In this document: positions 54,264-63,602 of the stretch, piece after piece
Layout of the letters: every line of letters begins with the position of its first letter
Numbering within the stretch: the first letter of the stretch is position 1
From: Rubrivivax sp.
GTDB lineage: Bacteria; Pseudomonadota; Gammaproteobacteria; Burkholderiales; Burkholderiaceae_C
Assembly: GCA_016707445.1 (NCBI GenBank)
Contig: JADJHR010000003.1
Coordinates: 62,001 to 126,000 of the forward strand
DNA: 64,000 nucleotides
Direction of reading: 5' to 3'
The notes under the pieces: generated by a model
Databases searched by the model: none
The model's input: the letters and a program-made list of their open reading frames with translations, nothing else
Told to the model about the DNA's origin: nothing
Program-made: the position numbers and the translations under genes

Positions 54264-56321
54264 TCAGAACGAATGGCGCAAGGTCAGGCGCAGGGTGCGG
54301 GGTTCTGCAGGGTGCAGGTGACGGTCCGCCACGGGCGCCGTCTCGCCGGGCAGCTGTGACTCGTAGAAGTACTCGATGTCGTTGACCTTGCGGCCGAACA
54401 GGTTGAAGACGTCCAGCGTCAGCTCGGTGCCTTTGCCGAAGTTGCGGCTGACGCGCAGGTTGCTCGTCAGCGACGAGCGCGAGCGCTGGCTGTTGTCTTC
54501 GATCAGCGCGCCGGACCCCAGGTAGCGCCACTGCAGGCTGGCCGACCACGGGCCCACGCCGCGCGCGGTGAAGGCGATCGACGCCACCTTGTCGACGGCA
54601 TTCGGGATTCGGTTGCCGGCAGCGTCGGCGTCCGAGAAGCGGGCGTGGGTCCAGGCCAGATCGGCGTCGACCAGCAGCCAGGGCAGCGGGATGTAGCGGT
54701 TGTTCCACTCGACACCGCGCCGCTTGCTGGGACGGTTGGGCTCGGTTGCGCCGGCATCCCCCACGTAGACGAGTTCCGAATCGAAGTCGAGCGTCCACAG
54801 TGCCAGCGAGCTCTGCAGGCCCGGCAGCCATTCGGTGCGCGCGCCGATCTCGAAGCCTCGTGCGGCCACCAGGCCGGGGACGCGGTCGACCGCATCGCCG
54901 GTCTTCGGGTCCAGCGTCGCGGTGGTGCCGCGTGCGTCGTTGCTGTGGAAGCCGCGGCCGGCGTTGAAGAAGAACTCGGTGCGGCGCCAGGGGCCCAGGA
55001 TCAGCGACAGCTTGGGTGACACCAGGTGGTCGGATGCCGAACCGGAATTGGCCGCGTTGCTCAGGCTGTCGACATTGAAGCGCGCCTGGTCGGCGCGCAG
55101 ACCCACGATGCTGCGCAGCCAGGGTGTCCACTCGACCGAGGTCTGGCCGTAGACGCCCAGCAGCGTCTCGCGCACCTTGTCGTCGCGCGTGGTGCCGGTG
55201 ACGTCGCGGCCGACGGTGTCGAACAGGCCGACACGAATGCGGTCGTGCCTCAGCGTGACGCCGAACTCGCTGCGTGCCGGCAGACCACCCAGAGGGTGAT
55301 CGATCGCATGGCTGGCCGTCAGCCCGACGATGAAGCGCCGGTCCTGCTGCGAGAACTGGTCGCCCTGGTTCGGCCGTTCGAGCGCGTAGGTGAAGTTCGA
55401 GAACAGCTTGAGCCGATAGTCGATCGCGTAGGCCTGCAGCTTGGTGGTGCCGGCGTCGCTGTTGCGATGCCACGCGCCCGACAGGCTGCTGCGCTGCGTC
55501 TGGCCGCCATCGGTCGGGTCCAGCGAGCCGAAGCGGTCCAGCCCGGCGTCGATCGCGCGCTGCGGAATCTGGTCGGTCGAGTCCCATTTGGCGTCGTAGG
55601 CCATCAGGCTGGCGCTCCAGCCTTGGGCGCGGGTGCCGCCGCTCAGCGTCAGTGCCGCGTTCGCCTTGCGCAGGTTCTCGGGCACCAGCCAGGGGCCGTC
55701 GTTGTGCTGCAGTTCCAGCGCACCCAGCAGCTTCAGGCCCAGGCCCAGGTCCGCTGAGCCGCCACCCACCAGGCGCTGGAAGCCGCGCTGGCCGAGCGTC
55801 AGCGCGGCAAAGGGCTGGTCCAGCGCGGTGCGGTAGACGATGTCGGCCGAGCCGGCTGCCGAGAAGTCACCCGTCTGCGCGAAGTAGGGGCCCTTGCGGT
55901 ACGCGATGCGGTCGACCAGTTCGGGGATCAGGAAGTTGAGATCCGAGTAGCCCTGGCCATGGCCGTGTGTGGGCATGTTGACCGGCATGCCGTTGATGGA
56001 GGTGGTGAAGTCGGTGCCGTGGTCGAGGTTGAAGCCGCGCAGGAAGTACTGGTTGGCCTTGCCGTCGCCCGAGTGCTGCGTGACGATCATGCCGGGCACG
56101 AACTCGAGCACCTCGCCCGGGCGCAGCGCCGGCCGGCTGTTGAGCAGTTCGGCGCGGATCGTGCCCTGCGAGGCGGCGTCCGAACTGCCGACGGCGTTGT
56201 CGTAGTGGCGGCCGGAAATCTCGACGCGATCAGCCTGCTGGCCGCGGGCGCCTTGCATCAGCAGCAACAGCGATGCCGCAACGGCCAGCGAAGGGCGAAG
56301 GTTTCGGAAGGTTGGGGACAT
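54264..56321 (-). CDS. TonB-dependent outer membrane receptor
   Basis: A 685-residue receptor. The signal peptide (LAVAASLLLLMQGARG) precedes a plug domain (LRPGEVLEFVPGMIVTQHSG, FLRGFNLDHGTDFTTSING, MPTHGHGQGYSDLNFLIPEL). The beta-barrel ends with the C-terminal Phe (RLTLRHSF). The His-rich loop THGHGQGY in the plug may suit a metal-bearing ligand. It lies directly downstream of the NiCoT and NikR genes on the same strand, so nickel (or cobalt) complexes are a plausible ligand. It is convergent with the LysR gene. Confidence 0.9.
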   Translation of the reverse strand: MSPTFRNLRPSLAVAASLLLLMQGARGQQADRVEISGRHYDNAVGSSDAASQGTIRAELLNSRPALRPGEVLEFVPGMIVTQHSGDGKANQYFLRGFNLDHGTDFTTSINGMPVNMPTHGHGQGYSDLNFLIPELVDRIAYRKGPYFAQTGDFSAAGSADIVYRTALDQPFAALTLGQRGFQRLVGGGSADLGLGLKLLGALELQHNDGPWLVPENLRKANAALTLSGGTRAQGWSASLMAYDAKWDSTDQIPQRAIDAGLDRFGSLDPTDGGQTQRSSLSGAWHRNSDAGTTKLQAYAIDYRLKLFSNFTYALERPNQGDQFSQQDRRFIVGLTASHAIDHPLGGLPARSEFGVTLRHDRIRVGLFDTVGRDVTGTTRDDKVRETLLGVYGQTSVEWTPWLRSIVGLRADQARFNVDSLSNAANSGSASDHLVSPKLSLILGPWRRTEFFFNAGRGFHSNDARGTTATLDPKTGDAVDRVPGLVAARGFEIGARTEWLPGLQSSLALWTLDFDSELVYVGDAGATEPNRPSKRRGVEWNNRYIPLPWLLVDADLAWTHARFSDADAAGNRIPNAVDKVASIAFTARGVGPWSASLQWRYLGSGALIEDNSQRSRSSLTSNLRVSRNFGKGTELTLDVFNLFGRKVNDIEYFYESQLPGETAPVADRHLHPAEPRTLRLTLRHSF

Positions 56322-56411
56322 GTCGGGCCTGAACGGGATGGTCGTTGCCCGGTCGAGCAACATCGAATACCGATGTCATACGCGTCGGCGCTTGAATCGG
56401 ATGCCATGCGC

Positions 56412-57257
56412 TCAGGTTCGAGCGACGGAGCCTGCGGCGTCGGCGGGGCGGGGTGGTGCCCTGCGGCAGGCCAGCAGATAGCTCAGGCCGACCAGGGCCA
56501 CGACCGACAGGCCGATGGTCAGCTCCGAGCCCTGCAGCCAGCCATCGACCCAGCGCGAGGCCATGCGCGCGGCGCCGATCGCGGCCACCAGCAGGCTCAC
56601 GCAGGCCACGGCCAAGGTCATGGTTCGCGACGCCACCGCGGCCAGACGGTCGGTGCGGCCGATCAGCCGCGAGATCCACCAGCCGTTGGCGCCGTCGCTG
56701 ATGACCATGCCCAGCACGAACAGCAGCCCCAGTGTCAGCGCATGCGCGACGCCACCGAACTGCACCGCCATCACTGCGAACAGCGCCGACTGGCTGAGGG
56801 TGTCGAAAGACAGCGCGAACAGCGCGCCCACGCCCATCACCGCGGTCGGGCTGGATGACTTGGTGGTGCGGCCCAGCAGCCGGTCCACCAGCCGGCCACG
56901 TACACCCACCAAGGGCACCGGCGCGCCGGCCGGGGCCTTGAGCACGGCGCGCAGGTTGACCAGGCCAATCAGCAGCAGGAAGGCGATCGAGACGCCACCG
57001 CCGAGCAGCTCGAACCAGCCTGGCGGCACCCATCGTGCGCCCAGGGTGCCCGCCAGCAGCGCGATCGTCAGCACGATGGCGCCATGGCCCAGCGAGAACA
57101 AGGCGCCGCAGTAGCGGGCATGCCGCTGATGTCGTCGCGCGCTGATGCGGGTCAGCCCATCGATGGCGGCCAGATGGTCGGCGTCCAGACCATGGCGCAT
57201 GCCGAGCAGGAACACCAGGGCGCACAGGGCGCCCCAGTCGGCGGGCAGATCGTGCAT
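56412..57257 (-). CDS. NiCoT-family nickel/cobalt permease
   Basis: A 281-residue permease of about eight helices. The signature RHGLDADHLAAIDG (His22, Asp27, His28) in helix II is the metal-binding HX4DH motif of HoxN/NixA. Later signatures are LFALSFDTLSQSALFAVMAV and LLFVLGMVISDGANGWW. It imports Ni2+ or Co2+ at high affinity. It is preceded by a possible NikR site and the nikR gene, which supports nickel. Confidence 0.93.
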   Translation of the reverse strand: MHDLPADWGALCALVFLLGMRHGLDADHLAAIDGLTRISARRHQRHARYCGALFSLGHGAIVLTIALLAGTLGARWVPPGWFELLGGGVSIAFLLLIGLVNLRAVLKAPAGAPVPLVGVRGRLVDRLLGRTTKSSSPTAVMGVGALFALSFDTLSQSALFAVMAVQFGGVAHALTLGLLFVLGMVISDGANGWWISRLIGRTDRLAAVASRTMTLAVACVSLLVAAIGAARMASRWVDGWLQGSELTIGLSVVALVGLSYLLACRRAPPRPADAAGSVART

Positions 57258-57275
57258 GAAACGATTCAGCAGGCG

Positions 57276-57302
57276 GTATGACGGATCTGGAAAGTATCAC
57301 AC
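57276..57302. promoter_or_regulatory. Candidate NikR operator
   Basis: GTATGA, a 15-base spacer, then TCACAC. The known E. coli-type NikR site is GTATGA-N16-TCATAC, so one base of the right half and the spacer length differ. It lies about 20 bases before the NiCoT start. Confidence 0.45.
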
Positions 57303-57338
57303 AGGCTGCGTGCGGGCCCCCGGGCCGACGGCAGCGCG

Positions 57339-57860
57339 TCACCCATGCGGGCGCCGTGCCTTCGTGCGTTTGGTCTGTTTGGCCTGTTTCGCCGGCTTGC
57401 CCTGCGCTGCCGCAGCGGCCGTGACCGGCCCGAGGTGTTCGTGCCCGTGTGAAAGCCGCGTGGCCATGGGCACAAGGTGCAGGCTGCCGTGGCTGACGCC
57501 GGGCTGGGCGATCACCGACTCGGCAAAGGCACGCACGGCGGCGGTCTTGCCGCGCAGGATCACGGTCTCGATGCAATGGTCGTGGTCGAGGTGGGCGTGC
57601 GTGGTCGACACCGTCAGCTCGTGGTGCTCGTGTTGCAGGTCGGTCAGCCGCAGGCTCAGCTGCCGCTGGTGGTGGTTGTAGACGTAGCTCAGCGTGGCGA
57701 CGCAGGGCTCATCGGGGTGATCGCGAAGCCGGGCATTGCCCAGGTCCTGCCGCAACAGGTCGCGAAAGGCTTCGGACCGGTTTTGATAGCCGCGCGAACG
57801 CACCAGTGCGTCGAAGGCCTCGGCCAGGCCGTCGTCCAGCGACATGGTCAAACGCTTCAT
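57339..57860 (-). CDS. nikR: Nickel-responsive regulator NikR
   Basis: A 173-residue ribbon-helix-helix regulator. The N-terminal DNA-binding part is KRLTMSLDDGLAEAFDALVR. The ACT-like nickel domain has His77, His88, His90 and Cys96 (THAHLDHDHCIETV), which are the four NikR nickel ligands shifted by one from the E. coli numbering. A Lys/Ala-rich tail of about 35 residues is an extension. It should repress the NiCoT gene and possibly the TonB receptor when nickel is replete. Confidence 0.93.
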   Translation of the reverse strand: MKRLTMSLDDGLAEAFDALVRSRGYQNRSEAFRDLLRQDLGNARLRDHPDEPCVATLSYVYNHHQRQLSLRLTDLQHEHHELTVSTTHAHLDHDHCIETVILRGKTAAVRAFAESVIAQPGVSHGSLHLVPMATRLSHGHEHLGPVTAAAAAQGKPAKQAKQTKRTKARRPHG

Positions 57861-57923
57861 GGGATCAAGGTCGGTGATGGTGACGCCGTCAGTCTGACAG
57901 GTTGGACTCGCTGGGCTGCAGCG

Positions 57924-58832
57924 TCAGCGCGGGCCGCCCATGCCCAGCACGTCGATCTCGTCGCGCTGCAGCAGTTGCTTCAGCAGCGGGGGTTCGAAAT
58001 GGCGCTTCACCGTGACGGCGTAGAAGGTTTCGATCAGGTCGGGCACCACGCAGTATTCGACCAGCTGCCGGCTGCGCAGTTCGTCGCGCACCACCACCGA
58101 CGGCAGCAGCGCCACGGCGCCCGAGTCGCGCGCCAGCAGTCGCAGCAAGGCCATGTCGTCGACCTCGGCCAGCACATGGCAGCGCAGCCCGTGCTGCTCG
58201 CACAGCAGGTCGAAGCCGGCGCGGATGTCGCTCTCGCGGCTGGGCAGCAGCAGGGGCAGTCCGGCCAGGTCCTGGGGGAATCGAAAGGCGCTGCGCTTGC
58301 GGCGCGGCCGGCCGACCAGGCTGACCGGCTGGCGCGCGATGCTGCGGCATCGCCAGGGGTGATCGGCGTCGCCATGCACGCGACGGTTGGACAGCACGAC
58401 GTCCAGCGTGTGCACGCGCAGGCGCCGCAGCAGTTCGTCCAGACCGCCCGACTGCAGCACCAGCTCGACGTCGGATCGTGTCATCAGTGGCCTGACGAAG
58501 TTTTCCTGGAAGTTGCGCGACAGCGTGGCCACCGAACCGATGCGCAGCACCTGGCGCTCGGGTCGCGAGCCGTCGCGCAGCATGGCCAGCAGTTCGTTGC
58601 CCGAGCTGAAGATCGACTCGGCATAGGTCAGCGTCATGCGGCCGGCCTCGGTGATCTGCAACGTCCGGCCCACGCGGTTGAACAGCGCGTGCCCGAGTTG
58701 TTCCTCGAGCCGCCTGATCTGGGTCGACAGCACCGACTGCGACACATGCAGCCGCGCCGCCGCGCGTGTCAGATTGCCGTCCTTGGCCACGGCCCAGAAG
58801 TAGTGCAGGTGGTGAAAGTTAAGTCGCGCCAT
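57924..58832 (-). CDS. LysR-family regulator of the dab operon
   Basis: A 302-residue regulator. The winged helix is LHYFWAVAKDGNLTRAAARL and SQSVLSTQIRRLEEQLGHAL. The binding domain starts RQVLRIGSVATLSRNFQENF. It is divergent from dabB-dabA, a frequent arrangement for carbon-concentrating genes, where LysR (CbbR/CcmR-like) proteins respond to inorganic carbon status. Role by context. Confidence 0.88.
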   Translation of the reverse strand: MARLNFHHLHYFWAVAKDGNLTRAAARLHVSQSVLSTQIRRLEEQLGHALFNRVGRTLQITEAGRMTLTYAESIFSSGNELLAMLRDGSRPERQVLRIGSVATLSRNFQENFVRPLMTRSDVELVLQSGGLDELLRRLRVHTLDVVLSNRRVHGDADHPWRCRSIARQPVSLVGRPRRKRSAFRFPQDLAGLPLLLPSRESDIRAGFDLLCEQHGLRCHVLAEVDDMALLRLLARDSGAVALLPSVVVRDELRSRQLVEYCVVPDLIETFYAVTVKRHFEPPLLKQLLQRDEIDVLGMGGPR

Positions 58833-58941
58833 CTCTCAAAGCATCTGTTTTTTGAAACGAACCCTCGCAAACAATGAATTTTACGGAACTCGGTGTCGGC
58901 GGCACAGTGGCCCCCAATTCCACGCCCACGAGATCGCAACG
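58833..58941. promoter_or_regulatory. Divergent LysR/dab promoter region
   Basis: A gap of about 109 bases with an AT-rich stretch (about 58836-58885, including a run of six T) that is unlike the local composition. It is a likely place for the LysR operator and both promoters. I see no unambiguous T-N11-A dyad. Confidence 0.4.
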
Positions 58942-60570
58942 ATGGACACAACCCTGTTCGAACTCTCGCCCTGGCGCGCTGCGCTGCTGGCGCTGGTGCC
59001 GCTACTGTATGTCGGTGCAGCCGTGGCGGCCTGTGGGATGCGGCCGGCCATCGGCTGGCGCCTCATGCGCGCGGGTGCCGCCCTGGCTGTGGCCGCGGCG
59101 CTGCTGTCACTGGGCTGGCTGCTGGTCGAAGGCGCCGCCGTCGGGCTGCGCGGCCCGACCGGTGCGCTGCATTTCAGCCTGCGCAGCGATGCCCTGGGCG
59201 GCCTGATGCTGCTGTTGGTCAGCTTCATCGGCTGGGTCATCGTCGGCTTTTCGCGGACCTGCCTGGACGGTGAGCCGGAGCAGCCGCGCTACCTGCGCGG
59301 CCTGGGTCTGACGCTGGCGTCGGTGACGCTGCTGGTGATCACGAACAACCTGCTGGTGCTGGCTTTGGCCTGGACGGCCACCAGCCTGGCGCTGCACGGG
59401 CTGCTGACCTTCTTTCGCACACGGCCGCAGGCGCTGATCGCGGCGCACAAGAAGTTTCTGGCCAGCCGCGTCGCCGACCTGTGCCTGCTGGCGGCCGTGG
59501 CGCTGATCCACCATCAGCTCGGCACGCTGGAGATCGACCGCGCGACAGCCGCTGCGCGCGCGCTGCCCCAGCTGCCCGCAGCGCTGCAGGCAGCGGCGCT
59601 GCTGCTGGCGGCCAGTGCACTGCTCAAATGTGCGCAGCTGCCGGTGCACGGCTGGCTGATCCAGGTGATGGAGGCGCCGACGCCGGTGTCGGCGCTGTTG
59701 CATGCGGGGGTGGTGAACCTGGGTGGCTTCGTGCTGATCCGCGTCGGTGCCCTGGTGGCCGACGTGCCGGCCGCACAGGCCTTGCTGGTGGTGGTCGGCA
59801 GCCTGACGGCCGTGGTGGCGGCGTTGGTGGCCATGACGCGCATCAGTATCAAGGTTGCCCTGGCCTGGTCGACCTGCGCACAGATGGGCTTCATGCTGAT
59901 GCAATGCGGGCTGGGCCTGCACGAGCTGGCGCTGCTGCATCTGGTGGCGCATTCGCTCTACAAGGCGCACGCCTTTCTCGCCGCCGGTACGGCGGTCGAA
60001 CACAATCGTTTGCACCAGATGACGCCGGCAGAACCGGTGCCGGGCCTGCGGGCCTGGCTGCTCGGCGCGCTGGCCGGCCTGGCGCTGGTGGCATTGGCTG
60101 CCCTGGCCTGGGGGCTGACCGCGGCCGCAGCGCCGGGGTTGTGGGCGCTGATGTTCATCCTGGCGCTGGCGCTGGTGCCGCTGCTCACGGGCACGGTGCA
60201 ACGTGCCGAGGGGCTCTGGCCGTTGGCCGGCCCCGCTGCGGCGTTTGCGCTCGCGCTGGCCTACTTCGGGCTGCATGCCGCATTCGGCCACATCCTGGGC
60301 AACGCGAGCGATGTTGCGCCAGCGGGATGGGCCTTGGCGGGCTCGGTGATGGTCTGCTTCCTGGCGCTGTTCGTCGTGCAAGGCACGCTGCGCGCCCGGC
60401 CGCAGGGGGCGCTGGCACGACGGCTCTACCCGGCGCTGTTCGCCGGTCTGTATCTCGACGAACTGTTCACTCGACTGACCTTTCGCGTGTGGCCGGCGCG
60501 CCTGCCGGCCCCGCCTGCCGCACGGACGCAGTCGCAGACGTCGACCACCGGCGTCGCGACCGAAATCTGA
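58942..60570 (+). CDS. dabB: Inorganic carbon transporter subunit DabB (NuoL/MrpA-like)
   Basis: A 542-residue polytopic protein of the proton-conducting NuoL/MrpA family with about 13 helices. Family signs include LLTFFRTRPQALIAAHKKFL, LPVHGWLIQVMEAPTPVSAL, LLHAGVVNLGGFVLIRVGAL and LLHLVAHSLYKAHAFLAAG. DabB feeds proton motive force to DabA. The start MDTTLFELSPWRAA at 58942 avoids an implausible N-terminal extension. It is 40 bases upstream of dabA. Confidence 0.93.
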   Translation: MDTTLFELSPWRAALLALVPLLYVGAAVAACGMRPAIGWRLMRAGAALAVAAALLSLGWLLVEGAAVGLRGPTGALHFSLRSDALGGLMLLLVSFIGWVIVGFSRTCLDGEPEQPRYLRGLGLTLASVTLLVITNNLLVLALAWTATSLALHGLLTFFRTRPQALIAAHKKFLASRVADLCLLAAVALIHHQLGTLEIDRATAAARALPQLPAALQAAALLLAASALLKCAQLPVHGWLIQVMEAPTPVSALLHAGVVNLGGFVLIRVGALVADVPAAQALLVVVGSLTAVVAALVAMTRISIKVALAWSTCAQMGFMLMQCGLGLHELALLHLVAHSLYKAHAFLAAGTAVEHNRLHQMTPAEPVPGLRAWLLGALAGLALVALAALAWGLTAAAAPGLWALMFILALALVPLLTGTVQRAEGLWPLAGPAAAFALALAYFGLHAAFGHILGNASDVAPAGWALAGSVMVCFLALFVVQGTLRARPQGALARRLYPALFAGLYLDELFTRLTFRVWPARLPAPPAARTQSQTSTTGVATEI

Positions 60571-60610
60571 ACGCACTCTGAACGCACGAAACCCTTCTCG
60601 GAGCCCGCCG

Positions 60611-63118
60611 ATGCAAACCCTTGCCGATACCGCGCACACCGCGTCTTTGCCGCCACCCGACACCGCGCTGCAGACGGCCATCGAGCGCGCGTGTGCGCGC
60701 ATCGCACCGACCTGGCCGCTGGACCGTTTCATCGCGGTCAACCCGTACTGGGGCCTGCGCGACCGGCTGATTCCTGCAGCGGCCGCGCAACTGGCCGCAC
60801 TGTCAGGCAGCCCGATGCTGATGCCGCGCGACGGCTACCGCGCGCAGTGGCAGTCGGGCCGCGTGCGGCGTGAACACCTGCAGGCCGCCATCGCTGCAGC
60901 CGGCGCCCGCTGCACGGTGGACGAACTGCTGGCCGGGCTCGACGGCCAGCCAATGCTGCCGCCGCGCCTGCCCCTGGCCACCGACCTGGTGGACGAGCAG
61001 CGCGACGTCGGGCATGCGGTGGCCTGGCGCGACTACATCACGCAGCATGTCAGTCAGCACTGTGCGGCCTATTTCGACCAGGGCCAGGCCGCCTTGGGCC
61101 CCGACCGCAGCGAGGGCCTGTACGCCAGTTGGCGGCAGCAGGCGGTGCACGACCTGGGCCCGGCCATGTTGATGGCCTACCCGGGCTTCAGCGCCCGCGT
61201 GGCCGCGCTGCCGGCCGATGCGCTGGCACTGATTGCCGCCGCCCGGCAGGCACTGCAGCTGCCTGCGGCCGCCACCGAGTCCTACTTCAGTGCCTTGCTG
61301 ATGAGCATCAACGGCTGGGCCTCGTGGTGCGCCTACCTGCGCTGGCAGGCGCGGCTGGTGCAACACGACGACGCGCAGATCGTGCAGCTGCTGGCCGTGC
61401 GTCTGGCCTGGGAATGGCTGCTGCACGACGGCCATCCCGCGCTCGGCGTGGCCGACCGGCTGGCCAAGGTCTGGAGCGGCTGCGACCGCGTGATTGCAAG
61501 CGCCCAGCGTGCGCAAGAGATCGACTGGCTGTGGCAGGCGGCGCTCGAACGCAGCGACCAGGAGCCGCTGTGCCGTGGTCTGGCACGGGCACCGGCTGCG
61601 GCTGAGCACGCGGCCGCGCCGCCCGCGGTGCAGGCGGTGTTCTGCATCGATGTGCGGTCCGAGGTCTACCGCCGTGCTCTGGAAGCCTGCAGCCCGGCGC
61701 TGCAGACGCTGGGCTTCGCCGGCTTCTTTGCCATGGCCGTGGCCTACCGCCCGCTGGGCAGCGAGATGTCGCGCCCGCAACTGCCCGGCCTGCTGGCGCC
61801 CACCCTGTGCGTCACCGACGAGTGCGACGCGCCGGGCCTGGGCGAGGTGCTGGCCCTGCAGCGGCGGCGCAAGCTGCAATGGCGGCAGATTTGGCAGGGT
61901 TTTCGCAGCGGCGCGGGGTCGGGCTTTTCCTTCGTCGAGTCTTGCGGATGGCTGTTTGCCGGCAAGCTGCTGCAGCGCATCGGCAGCGGCGGGCCGATGC
62001 CGGTCCCGGTCGAGCAGTCCGGCCTGCCGGCGCATCCGCGCAGCCCCTTGCGCCCACGCCTGCCGACCCTGCCGACCCTCGATCTCGATGCACGCGTCGA
62101 CCTGGCGGCCACCGCACTGGGTGCCATGGGCCTGACTTCGGGCCTGGCACGCCTGGTATTGATCGCGGGCCATGGCAGCAGCAGCAGCAACAACCCGCAT
62201 GCCGCCGGGCTGGATTGCGGCGCCTGCGGGGGCCAGACCGGCGAGGTCAACGCACGTGTGCTGGCCCTGCTGCTGAACGACGCCGCGGTGCGCCGGGGCC
62301 TGCTCCCGCGCGGCCTGACGGTGCCCGACAGCAGCTGCTTTGTCGCCGGCCTGCACAACACCACCACCGACGATCTGCAGCTGTTCGATGTCGACCTGCT
62401 GCCGGCCAGCCACGCCCCTGACCTGGTGCGGTTGCAGGGCTGGTTGGCCGATGCCGGGCAGCGTGCACGTGCCGAGCGTGCGCCTTCGCTGGGCTTGTCG
62501 GCCCGGGTCGATGACGCCGATGCGCTGCACGCTGCCGTGGCCTCACGCGGCAGCGACTGGGCCCAGGTGCGGCCCGAATGGGGCCTGGCCGATTGCGCCG
62601 CCTTCATCGTCGCGCCGCGCAGCCGCAGCCGGCACCTGAACCTGGCGGGTCGAAGCTTCCTGCACGACTACGCCTGGCAGCGCGACGCTGGCTTCAAGCT
62701 GCTGGAGCTGATCATGACGGCGCCGATGGTGGTGACGAACTGGATCAACCTGCAGTACCACGCGTCCACCGTCGACAACCTGCGTTATGGCAGTGGCAAC
62801 AAGCTGCTGCACAACGTCGTCGGCGGCAACGTCGGCGTGTTCGAAGGCAATGGTGGTGACCTGCGCATCGGGCTGCCGATGCAGTCGCTGCACGACGGCC
62901 AGGGCTTTCGCCATACGCCGCTGCGGCTGAGCGTGTACATCCAGGCCCCGCAGGCGCCGATCGATGAGGTCATCGCGCGGCAGGAGACGGTGCGCCAGCT
63001 GGTCGACAACGGCTGGCTGCATCTGTTCCGACTGGAGGACGACGCAAGGGAAGACGCAGGGGTCTGGCGCTACCGGCCGGGTGGCGCCTGGGAGCCGGTG
63101 CCCCTGAACGCAGCCTGA
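60611..63118 (+). CDS. dabA: Inorganic carbon transporter subunit DabA (DUF2309)
   Basis: An 835-residue protein of the DUF2309/UPF0753 family. The beta-carbonic-anhydrase-like zinc residues are visible: Cys345 and Asp347 in VFCIDVRSE, His521 in IAGHGSSSSNN, Cys536 in GLDCGACGG. Their spacing matches that of characterised DabA. DabA works with DabB to hydrate CO2 vectorially and accumulate bicarbonate, and it supports autotrophs or any organism at low CO2. The C-terminal region contains NWINLQYHASTVDNLRYGSG. Confidence 0.95.
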   Translation: MQTLADTAHTASLPPPDTALQTAIERACARIAPTWPLDRFIAVNPYWGLRDRLIPAAAAQLAALSGSPMLMPRDGYRAQWQSGRVRREHLQAAIAAAGARCTVDELLAGLDGQPMLPPRLPLATDLVDEQRDVGHAVAWRDYITQHVSQHCAAYFDQGQAALGPDRSEGLYASWRQQAVHDLGPAMLMAYPGFSARVAALPADALALIAAARQALQLPAAATESYFSALLMSINGWASWCAYLRWQARLVQHDDAQIVQLLAVRLAWEWLLHDGHPALGVADRLAKVWSGCDRVIASAQRAQEIDWLWQAALERSDQEPLCRGLARAPAAAEHAAAPPAVQAVFCIDVRSEVYRRALEACSPALQTLGFAGFFAMAVAYRPLGSEMSRPQLPGLLAPTLCVTDECDAPGLGEVLALQRRRKLQWRQIWQGFRSGAGSGFSFVESCGWLFAGKLLQRIGSGGPMPVPVEQSGLPAHPRSPLRPRLPTLPTLDLDARVDLAATALGAMGLTSGLARLVLIAGHGSSSSNNPHAAGLDCGACGGQTGEVNARVLALLLNDAAVRRGLLPRGLTVPDSSCFVAGLHNTTTDDLQLFDVDLLPASHAPDLVRLQGWLADAGQRARAERAPSLGLSARVDDADALHAAVASRGSDWAQVRPEWGLADCAAFIVAPRSRSRHLNLAGRSFLHDYAWQRDAGFKLLELIMTAPMVVTNWINLQYHASTVDNLRYGSGNKLLHNVVGGNVGVFEGNGGDLRIGLPMQSLHDGQGFRHTPLRLSVYIQAPQAPIDEVIARQETVRQLVDNGWLHLFRLEDDAREDAGVWRYRPGGAWEPVPLNAA

Positions 63119-63211
63119 ACGCCGGCTTCAGATGCGGTTCAGGCGACGCCCTGCAGCATGTGGGCACGGTCGAAGAAACGACTGCAACCCCAAGACTCAA
63201 GGAGTACCCCC

Positions 63212-63556
63212 ATGCGCAAGCAAGCTGTCTTTGCCGTCCTCGCCGTTGCCGCAGCCCTGACTGCCGGCGTGGCGGCTGTCCCCACCGTGCTGGCCCAAGG
63301 CAGTGCACAACCGGCCACCGCCACCCCGGCGCCCAGCCTGAGCATGCTGCAGATCGTGCAGCGCCTGGAAGCAGCCGGCTACACCGGCATTGAATCGGTC
63401 GAGCGCAAGCGCAAGGGCTACGAGGTGAAGGCAGTCGACCGCGAAGGCCGCCGTGTCGAGCTCGATGTCAGTGCGCTGACCGGAGAAGTGACGAAGACCG
63501 AGCTCAAGCGCGCGCGTCGTGCCGATCAGGATCGCACGACGCCGGCGAGCCGTTGA
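63212..63556 (+). CDS. Secreted PepSY domain protein
   Basis: A 114-residue exported protein (signal VFAVLAVAAALTAGVAAVPT). The PepSY domain covers about 45-100 (SMLQIVQRLEAAGYTGIESV, GYEVKAVDREGRRVELDVSA). An AAGGAG precedes the ATG. PepSY domains bind or inhibit, and are often encoded next to two-component systems. The partner is not in the window unless it is the next gene. Confidence 0.85.
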   Translation: MRKQAVFAVLAVAAALTAGVAAVPTVLAQGSAQPATATPAPSLSMLQIVQRLEAAGYTGIESVERKRKGYEVKAVDREGRRVELDVSALTGEVTKTELKRARRADQDRTTPASR

Positions 63557-63602
63557 GCCGGAACCGGGGCGCGAGATGTTCATCTGCGGTTCAGTTGCGC
63601 GC

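Noticed and set aside
56365..56381. Full NikR site upstream of the TonB receptor
   Set aside because: Only the TCATAC half matches. The partner half-site is absent at the required distance, so it is noted only as a half-site.
59101..60741. Long minus-strand frames opposite dabB, dabA, mgtA and other genes
   Set aside because: Shadows of GC-rich coding strands, rich in Arg, Gln and His, with no family motifs, opposite well-identified genes.
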